Positions 34,027 to 45,463 of a stretch of DNA of 64,000 bases are shown here, in pieces. The notes beneath the pieces are model-generated. The model had not been told where the DNA came from and ran no database searches. It saw only the letters and a list, made by a program, of their open reading frames with translations. The position numbers were made by a program, and so were the translations under genes. Every line of letters starts with the position of its first letter. Position 1 is the first letter of the stretch. The DNA is from Mycoplasmopsis maculosa (GTDB lineage Bacteria > Bacillota_I > Bacilli_A > Mycoplasmatales > Metamycoplasmataceae), in the NCBI RefSeq assembly GCF_900660665.1, contig NZ_LR215037.1, forward strand, positions 682,001 through 746,000. Direction: 5' to 3'.

Positions 34027-34368
34027 TTATTTTTGTTCATTTTTTATCATTTCTAAAATTCTATTAATTTTTTGTCCTTCTTTTTCAACTTCATCAATAT
34101 AAAAATGAATTTCAGGCACTTTTCTTCAATTTAATGATTTAGATAGTATTTTTCTAATATACCCGCTAGCATTTTTTAGAGCTTCTAAGCCAGCTAGCTC
34201 TTTATCTTCAAAAGCCATAAAAACTTTAACATGAGATAAATCAGCTGATAGTTCGCAATCAATTAAAGTAGGATTATATATATTTGAATTAGTTAAATCA
34301 TTCATAATAATAGAAGCAATAAGCTGTTTTATTTGTGATTCCCTTTTTAATACGTTTATACTTTTCAT
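34027..34368 (-). CDS. rbfA: Ribosome-binding factor A
   Basis: 113 residues. KRESQIKQLIASIIMNDLTN, the strand LIDCELSADLSHVKVFMAF, and WRKVPEIHFYIDE near the C-terminus match RbfA, a KH-like 30S maturation factor needed for 16S 5'-end processing. AGGAG lies 7 nt before the ATG, and the gene starts 14 nt after the SGNH hydrolase stop. A weak imperfect hairpin (AATAACAC / GTATTATT) at its stop may terminate the unit. Confidence 0.88.
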
Positions 34369-34382
34369 TTAATTCTCCTTTT

Positions 34383-36539
34383 TTATCATTTAAAAAACTT
34401 TCTAATCTTATTAATAATTTTAATTAATAAAAAGTTTCATAACAAGTTAATAATTTGTATATTTTCTTTTTTGAAAAAAGAAAAATTTATAGTTTTTATC
34501 ACTTTTCTACTTATTTTCTTAATATGGTTTAATGCAGAATTATTATTAAAATCAATTGCATCTTTTATTTTAACTTTTTTACTTACTTTTATAAAAACAT
34601 CTATAATGTATTCAACATTTTGTTCTTTTTTAACATAATTTATTAATTTTAATAAAAACAAATCAAGCATTTTTCATTCTTTATTGTTTAAATCTGTCGA
34701 CTTCAAATTTAAAATATTTAAAAATATTTTACTTAATGTCTCGAAATCGTCATTAAATTTATTGAAAATAATTTCTATTATTTTTTTTATTAAAATTTTG
34801 ATATTCTTTGTATTTTCACTTATAAAATAATTAATAATTTCATCAAATGATTTAAATATATTTATGTTTTTTATAACACTTATAATACTATTAAATAATG
34901 GCTTAATAAGATTTATAAATTCTTTATTTTCAAAAATAACTTCTAATAAAATAGATACTGAATTGTTACCTAATATAAATATTTTTTCATTATCTAGATT
35001 TTTAATTATTAATTCAATAAAATCTACTATTTTTTTATTAAATTGTTTACTCGTTGATATAGTTTCTTTTATTATTTTAAAAATTACATCAATATTTGCA
35101 GAAATAAATTTATTCAAAAAAACTGAAAAAGGTTTCTTTGAATTTTTTCTAAAACAATATTCAGCACTTGTAAATAATTTTGCAATTTCATTATTAAAAA
35201 TAATTTTTTGAGAAATCTCTTTTAAATTTTCTTCATTAATTAAATTATTTTTGAAATATTCATAAACAGTGCTCTTTTTGTCAATTTGTTTTAATAAAAG
35301 CAATATGTAATCAACAACTAAAACTGTCGATGAAAGATAATTTTCTTTATTAGCTATAAAATAAGATCTTTGGTTGTTTCAAGTTTTTCTCAATTCTTCT
35401 CTAAAAAGTCTTATATAAGGATTATTAGAACTATTATTATTTTGAGTCCAAGCCCTTAATATAAATACAACGTTATTTTCAATATTTGAAAAAGGATCTA
35501 TATTTAAATATTTATTTTTATTTTTTAAAAACATGCTTTTGTGAAAAAATATATTTCTATTAAAGTTCAATCATTTTTTAAATTTTAAGTCGTAATTCAG
35601 TTCTTCATTAATTAATCTATTCTTTATACAAAAATTAAATAGTTCTCTTGCTATTTCCATGTAGCCATAAATAGAAGGGTGAAAATCAAATGCATTAGAA
35701 AACAAAATTTTTGATTTTTTAAATCAAAACTTTTTATTAAAAATATTGCAATAAAAAGAATTAGTTTCATTGGCAATTTCAGAAATTACGTCACTACCTA
35801 ATTCTGAAAATTTATCGATAAAATTATTAAAAATTTTAAAATTTTTTCTTTTTAATTCAAAATCATATTTTTTTAGAATTGGTAAAAAAGGTAACGGGTA
35901 ATTTAATAAAATTATTTTTGATTCGGGATTAATATTTCTTATTAATTTTACTAATTTAATATAATCTAATTTTATTTTTAAAATAATTTCTTTTATTTTG
36001 TTAACAAGAGCAATTTTTAATTTTTGTTGTTTGTAATAATTTGGTTCAGAAACAAATTCTCTTATTAAATCTAAAGGAATTGAACTTTGAAATTCGTTTC
36101 CACCAATAGTTATAGTAATTAAATTTGCTTCTCTTATTTTATTTTTAAATTTATTAGAAATTAAAAGAAAGTTTTCTTTATTTGATAATTCATTATTAAT
36201 TTTTCAAATATCATCTTGTATATTTAAATTGGCCATTTTTTCTATATACTTATTCATTTTTATCAATGAAATAAAATCATTAGAAAAATTTTCTTCTAAA
36301 ATATCATTTAATTCAACAGATCTTAAAACTGATAATCCCAAATTATCATATTCTATATCGATATCATTTTTATTTAAATAATGAAAGTATTTTTCGAGAA
36401 TATCTATAAAAAAGTCAGGAAAAGAAAAACCTTTTATTATTTTTGATTCAGTTTTAATTCCACAAGTTCCTGAACCAATTGTGTTATTAAAGCCTTGTGT
36501 AATTGAATCGCCTATCGCCAAGTATTTTATTTTATTCAT
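34383..36539 (-). CDS. SGNH/GDSL hydrolase with long helical C-terminal extension
   Basis: 718 residues read with TGA as Trp. The N-terminal hydrolase has block I AIGDSITQG (Ser near residue 12), block III TIGGNEF with Gly/Asn near 133, and block V DFHPSIYGY with the catalytic Asp/His near 290. The fold therefore looks intact; it would cleave esters such as lipids or acylated glycans. No signal peptide is visible. Residues about 330-718 are Lys/Ile/Asn-rich and alpha-helical without a known motif (for example IDFIELIIKNLDNEK). TATAAT sits 6 nt before the ATG. rbfA follows closely. Confidence 0.78.
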
Positions 36540-36545
36540 ATTTTA

Positions 36546-36551
36546 ATTATA
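36546..36551 (-). promoter_or_regulatory. -10 box of the SGNH hydrolase gene
   Basis: Minus-strand TATAAT followed by TAAAAT and the ATG; no Shine-Dalgarno site. Confidence 0.55.
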
Positions 36552-36633
36552 CATTTTTAAAAACTTTAATTTTTATAAATAAGATCAATAAAATACTATT
36601 TATTTTTATAAAAAAATATAAAATATTTTTATT

Positions 36634-38472
36634 ATGAATAATAAAAAATACGAAGCTATTGTAATAGGTGGTGGCCATGCAGGATTAGAAGCTGCTTTTG
36701 CATTGGCACATAAAGGTCATAAAACTTTATTAATTAGTTTTAACTCAAAAAAATTAGGTATGATGCCTTGCAACCCTTCAATAGGCGGACCAGCAAAAGG
36801 AATAATAACAAGAGAAATTGATGCTTTAGGTGGAATGCAAGGTTATTGAGCAGATAAATCTATGATTCAACTTAAAATGTTAAATATGTCAAAAGGCCCA
36901 GCGGTAAGAGCTTTAAGAGCACAGATAGATAAAGAAAGATATTCTGAATTAGCCTATGAAAGTGTTATAAAAGAAGAAAATCTTGATTTATTAGAAGATG
37001 TGGCTGAAGAACTTATTTTGAATGAAGATAATTCTTTTAAAGGAATAAAGACAGAAAAGAATGGAAATATTTATGCTACTGTTTGTGTTATTACAACAGG
37101 AACTTATATGAATTCAAGAATATTAAGAGGTGAATCTGTTACTGTAAGTGGTCCAGATAGTGAAAAAACCACTCCATTGCTTAGTCAAAGTTTAATTAAA
37201 AATGGATTTAATTTACAAAGATTAAAAACTGGAACTCCTCCAAGAATTTATTCAAATACTATTGATTATTCTGAAGTTGAAGAAGAAATTTTAGAAGACA
37301 CAAATCTATCTTTTTCAAATAGGTCTGATGTAAAACTTCCAAAACAAATAGCTTGCTATTTAACATATACTACACCTGAAACCCATCAAATTATTAGAGA
37401 TAATATTGATAAATCAGCTATGTATTCTGGTCTTATTGAGGGTATTGGCCCAAGATATTGTCCAAGTGTTGAAGACAAAATTGTTAAATTCCCAGACAGA
37501 GAAAGACATCAAATATTTTTTGAACCAGAAACAGCTGACGGTGAAATTACATATGTTAACGGTTTAAGTACATCAATGCCTATTGAGGTACAAGAAAAAA
37601 TGGTAAGATCAATTCCTGGTCTTAAGAACGCAAAAGTTCAAAAATGAGCATATGCTATTGAATATGATGCTATAGATCCCATGCAGCTTAAAATATCATT
37701 AGAAACAAAAATTATTCCAGGTTTATTTACCGCTGGACAAATAAATGGTACAAGCGGTTATGAAGAAGCTGCGGCACAAGGATTAATAGCAGGTATAAAT
37801 GCAGGACAAAAATTAGAAGGAAAAGAACCAATAACTATTTTAAGAAATGATGGCTATATTGGTGTATTGATAGATGATTTAGTTACAAAAGGCACAAAAG
37901 AACCATATAGAATGCTTACATCAAGAGCAGAATATAGATTACTTTTAAGAAATGATAATTCTGACATTCGTTTATCTGAATATGCCTATAAAACAGGAAT
38001 GATAAGCAAAAAACAATATGATCAAATTTTAAATAAGTATAAGATGATAGATGAAGAAATTGAAAGGTTGCAAAACACTTATTTATCTTCTAAAAGCAAA
38101 GTTGCAGAAAAATATAAAATTTTTAATGGCGTTAACTTATTAAATGTTTTAAGCAGACCCGATGTTGATCCGTATGATTTAATACCTGATTTCCCATTTG
38201 TTCAAGAACTAACAATAATGGTTCGTTTATATGGGTATATAGAAAAGCAAAAAGCTGATGCTAAAAAGGTTATAAAATTAGAAAATTTTAAAATACCTAA
38301 TGATATATACTATGAAAAAATAAATAATATAGCTATTGAAGCAAGACAAAAACTTAATAAAATAAGACCTGAAACAATCGGTCAGGCCTCAAGAATTAGT
38401 GGTATAAATCCAGCTGATATTCAAATGTTAATGTTTTATTTAGAATCAAACAAAAAAAATGACAAAAATTAA
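36634..38472 (+). CDS. mnmG: tRNA uridine 5-carboxymethylaminomethyl modification enzyme MnmG
   Basis: 612 residues. FAD site [56 protein letters not shown], and C-terminal [19 protein letters not shown], with [18 protein letters not shown] for MnmE binding. It works with MnmE (25425) on wobble U34. TATAAA stands 11 nt before the ATG and there is no Shine-Dalgarno site. The stop overlaps rlmH by 14 nt. Confidence 0.96.
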
Positions 38473-38911
38473 ATTAATTTCTGTTGGATCTTTATCGCCT
38501 AAATTTAAATTTTTGTTTGAAGATTATGCTAAACAAATTAACCACTTTTCAAGTTTTTCATTTGTGGAAATTAAAGAATTTAGTGAAGAAAAAAATATAG
38601 ATTTAAAAAAAGAAAAAGAAACTAAGTTAATTTTAGAATCTATAATTCCTAATTCTTATGTTATTTTAACTTCATTTAGAGGAAAGCAATTTGATAGTTT
38701 AGAATTTTCAAATATTTTTTTAAATAATAAAAATAAAGACATTTCAATAATAATAGGTGGATCTGATGGAGTTGTAGAAGAATCAATACCTTATAAATTA
38801 AAACTTTCTTTTTCTAACATGACATTTCCACATCAGTTATTTAGAATTATGTTAGTGGAACAAATTTATAGATCATATATGATAATAAATAATAAAAAGT
38901 ATCATAAATAA
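38459..38911 (+). CDS. rlmH: 23S rRNA (pseudouridine1915-N3) methyltransferase RlmH
   Basis: 150 residues. [10 protein letters not shown] at the start, [15 protein letters not shown], the SPOUT knot IIIGGSDGV, and [22 protein letters not shown] at the end are the RlmH signature. It methylates pseudouridine 1915 in helix 69. It starts inside mnmG and ends inside a palindromic terminator. Confidence 0.94.
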   Translation: MTKIKLISVGSLSPKFKFLFEDYAKQINHFSSFSFVEIKEFSEEKNIDLKKEKETKLILESIIPNSYVILTSFRGKQFDSLEFSNIFLNNKNKDISIIIGGSDGVVEESIPYKLKLSFSNMTFPHQLFRIMLVEQIYRSYMIINNKKYHK

Positions 38912-38932
38912 GTGCAATTGCACTTATTTTTA
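38906..38932. terminator. Terminator after rlmH
   Basis: Perfect 24-bp palindrome with half-site AAATAAGTGCAA, followed by T; includes the rlmH stop. Usable on both strands, thus also for tRNA-Arg(CCT). Confidence 0.8.
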
Positions 38933-38943
38933 AAACAAAAAAA

Positions 38944-39019
38944 TGGCGTTCAAGACGGGAGTTGAACCCGTTACCCCAAGCTTAGGAGGCTTGTGCTCTA
39001 CCAGATGAGCTACATGAAC
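38944..39019 (-). tRNA. tRNA-Arg (CCT)
   Basis: Acceptor GTTCATG / CTTGAAC (one T-T mismatch), D arm GCTC/GAGC, anticodon stem CAAGC / GCTTG with loop CTCCTAA giving CCT, T arm ACGGG / CCCGT, encoded CCA. 76 nt. Confidence 0.93.
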
Positions 39020-39126
39020 ACACAATCTTGTAAACTATATTATATATAATTATTTGAGTTATTATATTTTTATGAAAAAAACATGGAAAATGTATAGTAC
39101 AATTTAAAGCGTTAAAGGGGTAACAT

Positions 39127-40431
39127 ATGAAAAAAATAAAGTTAAACAATATATTACTAATTAATGCTTCTTTATTGTCAATTATTTCCGTTTCTTGTTC
39201 ATATAACGAAAAAAAAGAAAATAGTGAAAAAGAAAAATTTGCAAAAGAATATAAATCTTTTAATAATACCGTGAAAGAAAAAATTTGGTTAACAGATATT
39301 TTAAAATATGAAGACAAAAATTCTATAGTTGAAATTATTAATAATGTTGAAGAAAATATTTTAAAACAAATTGAAAAAACAAAAATTGATAATTTTGCTG
39401 AACAATTAGAATTTATTAAAACAGAAATACATAAAATAATAGTAAATAAAGTAATTGAAAGTAATTCTAAATTATTAGATTTTCTTAAAAAAAGCAATTA
39501 TGCTATTAATTGATTAAGATTTAAAAACAATAGTAATTTTAAAGATTTAGACCAAATTGTAAAACTTTTTTTAAATAAAGAAACTTTTTTATTGTTAAGC
39601 GAAGGATTATCTTTTTTAAATGATTTGTATTTAAAATATTTTGAAAAAATACTAGCAGTAATTGCTGAATATGATTTAGTTAAGGTCATGTATAATATTG
39701 AAGACAATAAATATGAATTAATTACTTTAGCTAAAGATAATAAATTAACCCCGTTTATTCAATTTAGTTTAAATGATTATGATGATAAAAGTAAAATATT
39801 ATATTTAGATAAGCAAAATAATATTAGTTTAAAAAATATAAATGATATATCTGAAATCACTTTAAAAAAGGTAAATAAGGAAAATACAGAAATTAATTTT
39901 GTTAAAAAGTTTTTACCAAATTATGACGACAAAAAAGAAATTTTAAATGACGTAATTATTGACAATTTATATAGTGATTCTATTTTGTTTAACAAATTAG
40001 AAATAATAGATGATGGCGAAGACATATTAGAGGATATTGAATTTGCTAAAAATAAAATAAAATTTTCTGAAATAATAAACAATATTAATTTTGAAAACAA
40101 TAGCCTTTTAATATTAAAAAATAAATTTGATTTTTTTGAATTAGACTATATTAATAATTCAACAATAGCCGGATTAGAAATACCATATTTAATTAACGAA
40201 AATAAAATAATTAATAAAAAAGAAAATGTGTTTGAAATTGAAAATTTAAAAAATGTAAATGTTTTAGATAGAATTAATTATTCAAATATATGAAGACAAC
40301 TTTCAAATGATATTTATTTTAAATATTATTATTTAATTTCTAAAGATATGTCAAATTCTTTTGTAGAGTTTAAAAATTTAGAATTAGAAGATTATTATAA
40401 AAACACAGCAAATGAATTTCCTATTAAATAA
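39127..40431 (+). CDS. Surface prolipoprotein of unknown function
   Basis: 434 residues; AAAGGGG lies 7 nt before the ATG. The signal peptide ends at lipobox SVSC (Cys24). The mature part is Lys/Glu/Asn/Ile-rich, mostly helical at the start (FAEQLEFIKTEIHKIIVN), with later repeated INNINF/KNKI-type strands. No known domain. It contains one TGG Trp (KIWLTD) besides two TGA. It lies alone on the plus strand between two minus-strand tRNA-Arg genes, with its own terminator. Confidence 0.8.
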
Positions 40432-40444
40432 ATAATTTATTTAT

Positions 40445-40486
40445 AAAAAAAGAAAATATATTTCAATAAACATATTTTCTTTTTTT
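40445..40486 (+). terminator. Terminator after the 39127 lipoprotein gene
   Basis: 15-bp stem AAAAAAAGAAAATAT / ATATTTTCTTTTTTT with a 12-nt loop. Confidence 0.8.
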
Positions 40487-40506
40487 AATTATTTAAAATA
40501 AAAAAA

Positions 40507-40583
40507 TGGCGATCACGAGAGGATTCGAACCTCTGACAACAAGCTTAGAAGGCTTGTGCTCTATCCTGCTGAGCTACGCGACC
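40507..40583 (-). tRNA. tRNA-Arg (TCT)
   Basis: Acceptor GGTCGCG / CGTGATC (G-T pairs), anticodon stem CAAGC / GCTTG with loop CTTCTAA giving TCT, T arm AGAGG TTCGAAT CCTCT, encoded CCA. 77 nt. It decodes AGA, the main Arg codon here. Confidence 0.95.
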
Positions 40584-40723
40584 ACGTATAATTATTTTAC
40601 CAAAAAAATGTATTTTTTTATAAAAATAATTAAAAATAAATATTTAAAAAAATTTGTATAGTAATAAGCAAATAATAATCAAACATTAATAATTTTTTTC
40701 TAAACTAAATTTTACGGGATACT

Positions 40724-40754
40724 AAAAAAGTCACACTTTTTGTGTGACTTTTTT
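40724..40754. terminator. Terminator of polC
   Basis: 13-bp perfect stem AAAAAAGTCACAC / GTGTGACTTTTTT, 13 nt after the polC stop. Nothing else is seen in 40584-40767. Confidence 0.85.
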
Positions 40755-40767
40755 AAATAAATAGAAA

Positions 40768-43700
40768 TTAAAATAAAGTAAATTGATCTGTATCATTAAG
40801 ATTTTTTAAAATACCCATAGCTTTTATAGTTTCAAAAAGAGTTTTATTTACATCCGTTCTATTCTTAAAATCCTCTTTTGATTTAAAAGGAGACTCATTT
40901 CTAGCTTGAACTATAGATTCTGCAACAGCAGGCCCTAAACCATCTATTGAATCAAAAGGAGGTATTAAACAATTTTTATCATTATCAACTATTCATTCAT
41001 GTGCTTGAGATTTTTCAATATCAATTTGTTCGATATACATTCCTCTTGCGTACAGTTCTTCTGTTATTTCTAATACAGGTATTAAGTCTTTTTCTTTTGT
41101 TGAAATTAAATCAGAATTCTTATTTTTTAATTCAATTAATTTGGTTGTTACTTTTGTCCCATTACGTTTATCAACCATATTAGAAATGTCTATTGCTCTT
41201 GCATGACTTGCAAAATAACTTGCATAAAAAGCTAGAGGGTAATATACTTTAAATCACGAAATCCACCAAGCCATTAACACATAAGCAACAGCGTGAGCTT
41301 TTGGGAAAAGATAAACTATTTTATTCATACTTTTTATTTGTCATTCTGGAACATTATGATTTTTTAATAAATCAATTTCTTCGTCTGTCAAACCTTTTCC
41401 TTTACGTATTTTTTCCATTATTTTAAAAGCTAATGAGTTTTCTACACCTTTGTTTATTAACATGTACATTATATCTTCACGACAAGAAATAACATCATCA
41501 ATTTTTAAGCCTTGTTTTAAAATTAAGTCTTGAGCATTCTCTAATCAAACATTTTCCCCATGGCTTAATCCAGAAACAGATACTAAGTCAGCAAATGATT
41601 TTGGTTTAGCTTGTACTAACATTTGTCTAACAAAGTTAGTTCCGAATTCAGGAATTCCTAATGCGCCAGTAGGCTCGTTTTGAACTTGCTCTTTTTTTAT
41701 TGATAAAGCTTCAATATTTATAAAAGATTCTATAACTTTTTCATCTTTGTGAGGTATATCATCAACGCTAACTCCAGTATATTCTTGAAGTTTTCTTATT
41801 ATAGTGGGATTATCATGCCCTAACATATCAAATTTTAATACATTATCATGTATAGCATGGTAATCAAAATGTGTTGTAAATCATGAAGATTCAGTATCAT
41901 TAGCAGGATAATTTACTGGTGTAAAATCATAAACTTCAAATTCTTTAGGAATTATTATTACACCTCCAGGATGTTGGCCTGTTGTTCTTTTAATTTTTTC
42001 TAATTTCGTTCCTATAAATAAGGCAAATGAGTCCGAAAAATCCTTGTTAACTTCTTCCATATAGTTTTTAGCATAACCATATCCAGTTTTTTCAGCAACA
42101 GTTTGAATAGTGCCAGCTCTAAAAGTATGATTTTCCCCAAATATATTTTTGATTTCATCATGTATTTTACCTTGAAATTCACCAGAAAAGTTTAAGTCAA
42201 TATCAGGAACTTTATCGGCTTTAAAACCTAAAAAAGTTTCAAAAGGTATATTATGGCCTTCACCTTTTACCAATTCACCACAATTATTGCATTCTTTGTC
42301 ATCTAAATCATAACCATTTCTAACTTCTGGATTTTCGACTAATTCAAAAAACTTACATTTTTTACAAATGTAATGAGGTGGCAAGGGATTAACTTGACTA
42401 ATGCCAGAAAGTGTTGCAACAAATGAAGAACCAACAGATCCCCGACTACCAACAACATACCCTTGATCTACAGACATTTTAACAAGTTTGTGAGTAATTC
42501 AGTAAATAACACTAAAACCATAATTAATGATAGGGTTAATTTCTGCTTCAATTCTATCTTTAATTAGCGGAGGTAAATTTTCTCCATATATTTCATGGGC
42601 TGTCTTATAAACATATTCTCTTAGTTTGACATCAGAATTATCAAATTTAGGTGTAAATAAACCTTCTTTTATGATTTGTAAATCTTCAGTCATTTCGTTA
42701 ATTTTATTCGGGTTTTCAATAACTATTTCGTTAACTAATTCTTTATTATTCAAGAAGTTAAAAGAATCAATCATTTCTTGAGTATTTAAGAATTTTTGGT
42801 CTGGCAAAGGTAAATCATATTTAAAGTCTGAATCGTATAAATAGTGTCTTACGTTTTTTATTCCTTTTGCATAAACCAATGTTTTAAAAAATTCTTTATC
42901 TTTATCATCTAAATATCTAGCATCAGATGTTGCTATAACAAGCTTATTCATTTTCTTAGCAAAGTGTATAATTTCCTCTATTCCTTTTAGTAAGTCATTT
43001 TCGGTAATTATATTTCTATCCACAAAATGTTTCATATTTTGAGGTGGTAATATTTCAATAAAATCATATATTTCTAATTCTTTTAAAAAATCTTCTTGAC
43101 ATGAATAAAAATATTTATCATACAATCTTGATTTTAGAGTGCCTGAACCTATTAATATATTATTTCTATTAATATTTTGAATTGTACTTAAATAAGTTTT
43201 TGGACCATTATTATAATTTTCAGTTAAACTCTTTGTAATAAGTTTATATTGCTCTTTTAAACCGTTAGTATTTTTAATTATTGTACTTATTTCATTTGGA
43301 TATTTTCTTGATTCAAATTCTTTTGAAGTATATTTTGTTAAATCTTCAAATGTATTAATATTTATTTTTTTTAATTCGTTTAAAAGGTTAATTCAAATAT
43401 CTGCTAAAACATTTGCATCATAGTCTGCACGGTGAGCAATTTCAGAATCATAATCAATTCCAAGTCTATTTGCAACTTGACCTAATTTATGACTTCTTTT
43501 TTCAGGGTTTAACATTCTAGAAATTGCTAATGTGTCTATAACAGTGACATTAGGAAAAGGAATTTCATTTAATCTAAATTGTTCTTTTAAAAAGTTATAG
43601 TCAAATCTTGCATTGTGTGCTAAGGCAACTTTATTATTTAAAATATCATAAATTTTTAAAAGAGATTCTTTTATTGAGAAACCTTCGTCCTCGATTAATT

Positions 43701-45153
43701 TATCAGTAATTTTTGTTAAATCTATTGTAAATTGAGATAATTTATTCTTAGGCTTTGCAAAAAATTGATTTTTATCTTTTTTTCTTAAATTAGTATCTAC
43801 TGTTATTGACCCAAATTCTATTAATTCATGGAATCTTGGACTTAAACCAGTTGTTTCAATATCGAAAGAAACAAATTCAAAATCTGATATATTACCTTTT
43901 AAAATAGGGCCGTATACAGATTTATTATAGTCATCTATTACTGAATAAGTTGCACCGTATATACCTTTAATATTATTTTTTTTACAAGCTAGATAAAATT
44001 CGGGATAACCTTGAACCCCATCTAAATCCATTATTCCAACAGACGACATACCGAGTTTTTTAGCTCTTTCTACAATTTCATTTGGTTGCATTAATCCATC
44101 CATTGTATTCATTTTTGAGCAAGCATGCAATTCTATTCTTTTTATTGGATTATTATCTATGTTTATTTCAAACAAAGAATTAGAAGAAGTTATTGTATTA
44201 ACATAAACAAAAAAACCTCTAGAAACTCTTTCAAGAGAAGGTATTTGAGCGTTAATTTTTACTCAATTACCTATTTCTATTAAATCAAGATCTTCTCTTT
44301 TAAATTCGCCTTTTGAATATCAATTGCATTTAACGGCTTCTTTATAATTTGAAACATAAAATGTAAATGAAGATTGGCCGTTTCTATAAACTGGTTTTTT
44401 GTCCTTTTTAAAAACTTCGCCCACAAAACTTACATATGAATTATTATCGACATCTTTAATTTTCTCTAATGAAATATTTTGATAATTTATATTTGCAAAT
44501 GTTTTTTTAGGATTTCTAAATTTATTTTCAGGGTATGAATTATTTTTTGTAATTTCTATTGCTTTATTAGAAAAGTGATCTAACATTTTTTTTATTTTTT
44601 CATTTTTTTCTTGAATATTTTCTTCTAATACATATTCTTGTTTTTCTTCGTTTTTGATAAACGTAAAAATAATTTCTTTAAAACCAAATTTTTTTATTTT
44701 TTCATGAATTGATTCAAAAATTTCTTTGTAATAATTAAATTCATTATTATCAAGTTTAATAATCAATTCATTATTTTTTAATTCTAAAATTTCATTTAAA
44801 TTTAATTTAAGTATTTTGTTAAATTTATTTTTTTCATTAATTAAAACATTAATAAAATCAATAATACTTTCTTTTGTGTATTGAATTTTCGACATTATAA
44901 AATCTACTTCAATTTTAAAAATATCTTTTTTACTTTTTATTTCTTTATAAATAAAAATGAATTCAGAAGGAGTTATAAAATCATTAAATTTTAATTTAAA
45001 ATAAATAGAATCAATAAAATTATTAAATTCATCAGTGTTTTTCTTGTATTCAAGATTTAAAAGTTCAGTGTTTTTTAAATTTTCCGGTACTTTTATTTGA
45101 ACGCTTTCACAAAAAAGATGAAATTTTTTAACATTATAATTTAAATAGTCCAT
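40768..45153 (-). CDS. polC: DNA polymerase III subunit alpha, PolC type
   Basis: 1461 residues, the usual PolC size. Order: variable N-terminal and OB region (1-330); PHP domain (about 335-420); inserted DEDDh exonuclease starting FVSFDIETTG with the catalytic Asp/Glu near 431-433 and a late HRADYDA; then the polymerase core with SRGSVGSSFVATL, the zinc finger CKKC/CNNC, VPDIDLNFSGEFQG carrying the catalytic Asp pair, FPKAHAVAYVLMAWWIS and the C-terminal QFTLF, which resembles a beta-clamp peptide. The PHP metal residues look degenerate (see findings). It is the replicative polymerase with proofreading. A TATGAT box lies 9 nt before the ATG. Confidence 0.96.
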
Positions 45154-45215
45154 AATGTTTTAATCATATCAAAGTTATAATTATTTTTATTTTATAAATA
45201 AAAAAATAAGAAAAA

Positions 45216-45234
45216 AAGCAGTTATTAACTGCTT
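45216..45234 (+). repeat. Left target-site duplication of the IS element
   Basis: AAGCAGTTATTAACTGCTT, 19 bp, itself an inverted repeat; the same sequence is at 46659-46677. Confidence 0.85.
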
Positions 45235-45260
45235 GCTAAATTGTAATTTACATCTTTACA
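45235..45260 (+). repeat. Left terminal inverted repeat of the IS
   Basis: 26 bp beginning GCTAAATTGTAATTTACATC; pairs with the complement of 46633-46658 at 23 of 26 positions. Confidence 0.85.
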
Positions 45261-45287
45261 TGGTAACCAATATAATTTGGTTACCAT
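45260..45287. terminator. Hairpin inside the left end of the IS
   Basis: 11-bp perfect stem ATGGTAACCAA / TTGGTTACCAT with a 6-nt loop, followed by TTTTTA on the plus strand; likely stops transcription entering from outside. Confidence 0.65.
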
Positions 45288-45463
45288 TTTTATATATTAT
45301 TTTCAAATATTACTATCGGGTAATCAAAAATACAAGCAGTGGTTCACCACACCTATTTTTAGTGGTTGAAAAAGTACAGCAACGCAGTTTATTATTATTT
45401 ATTTTTGCTACTTTTTTTAAAAAAGTAGAAATAAAAAAAGAAAAACTTAAGACATTTTCCTTT

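Noticed and set aside
39498-39707. Minus-strand frame within the 39127 lipoprotein gene
   Set aside because: The plus-strand frame has a signal peptide, ribosome site and terminator; the minus one has none.
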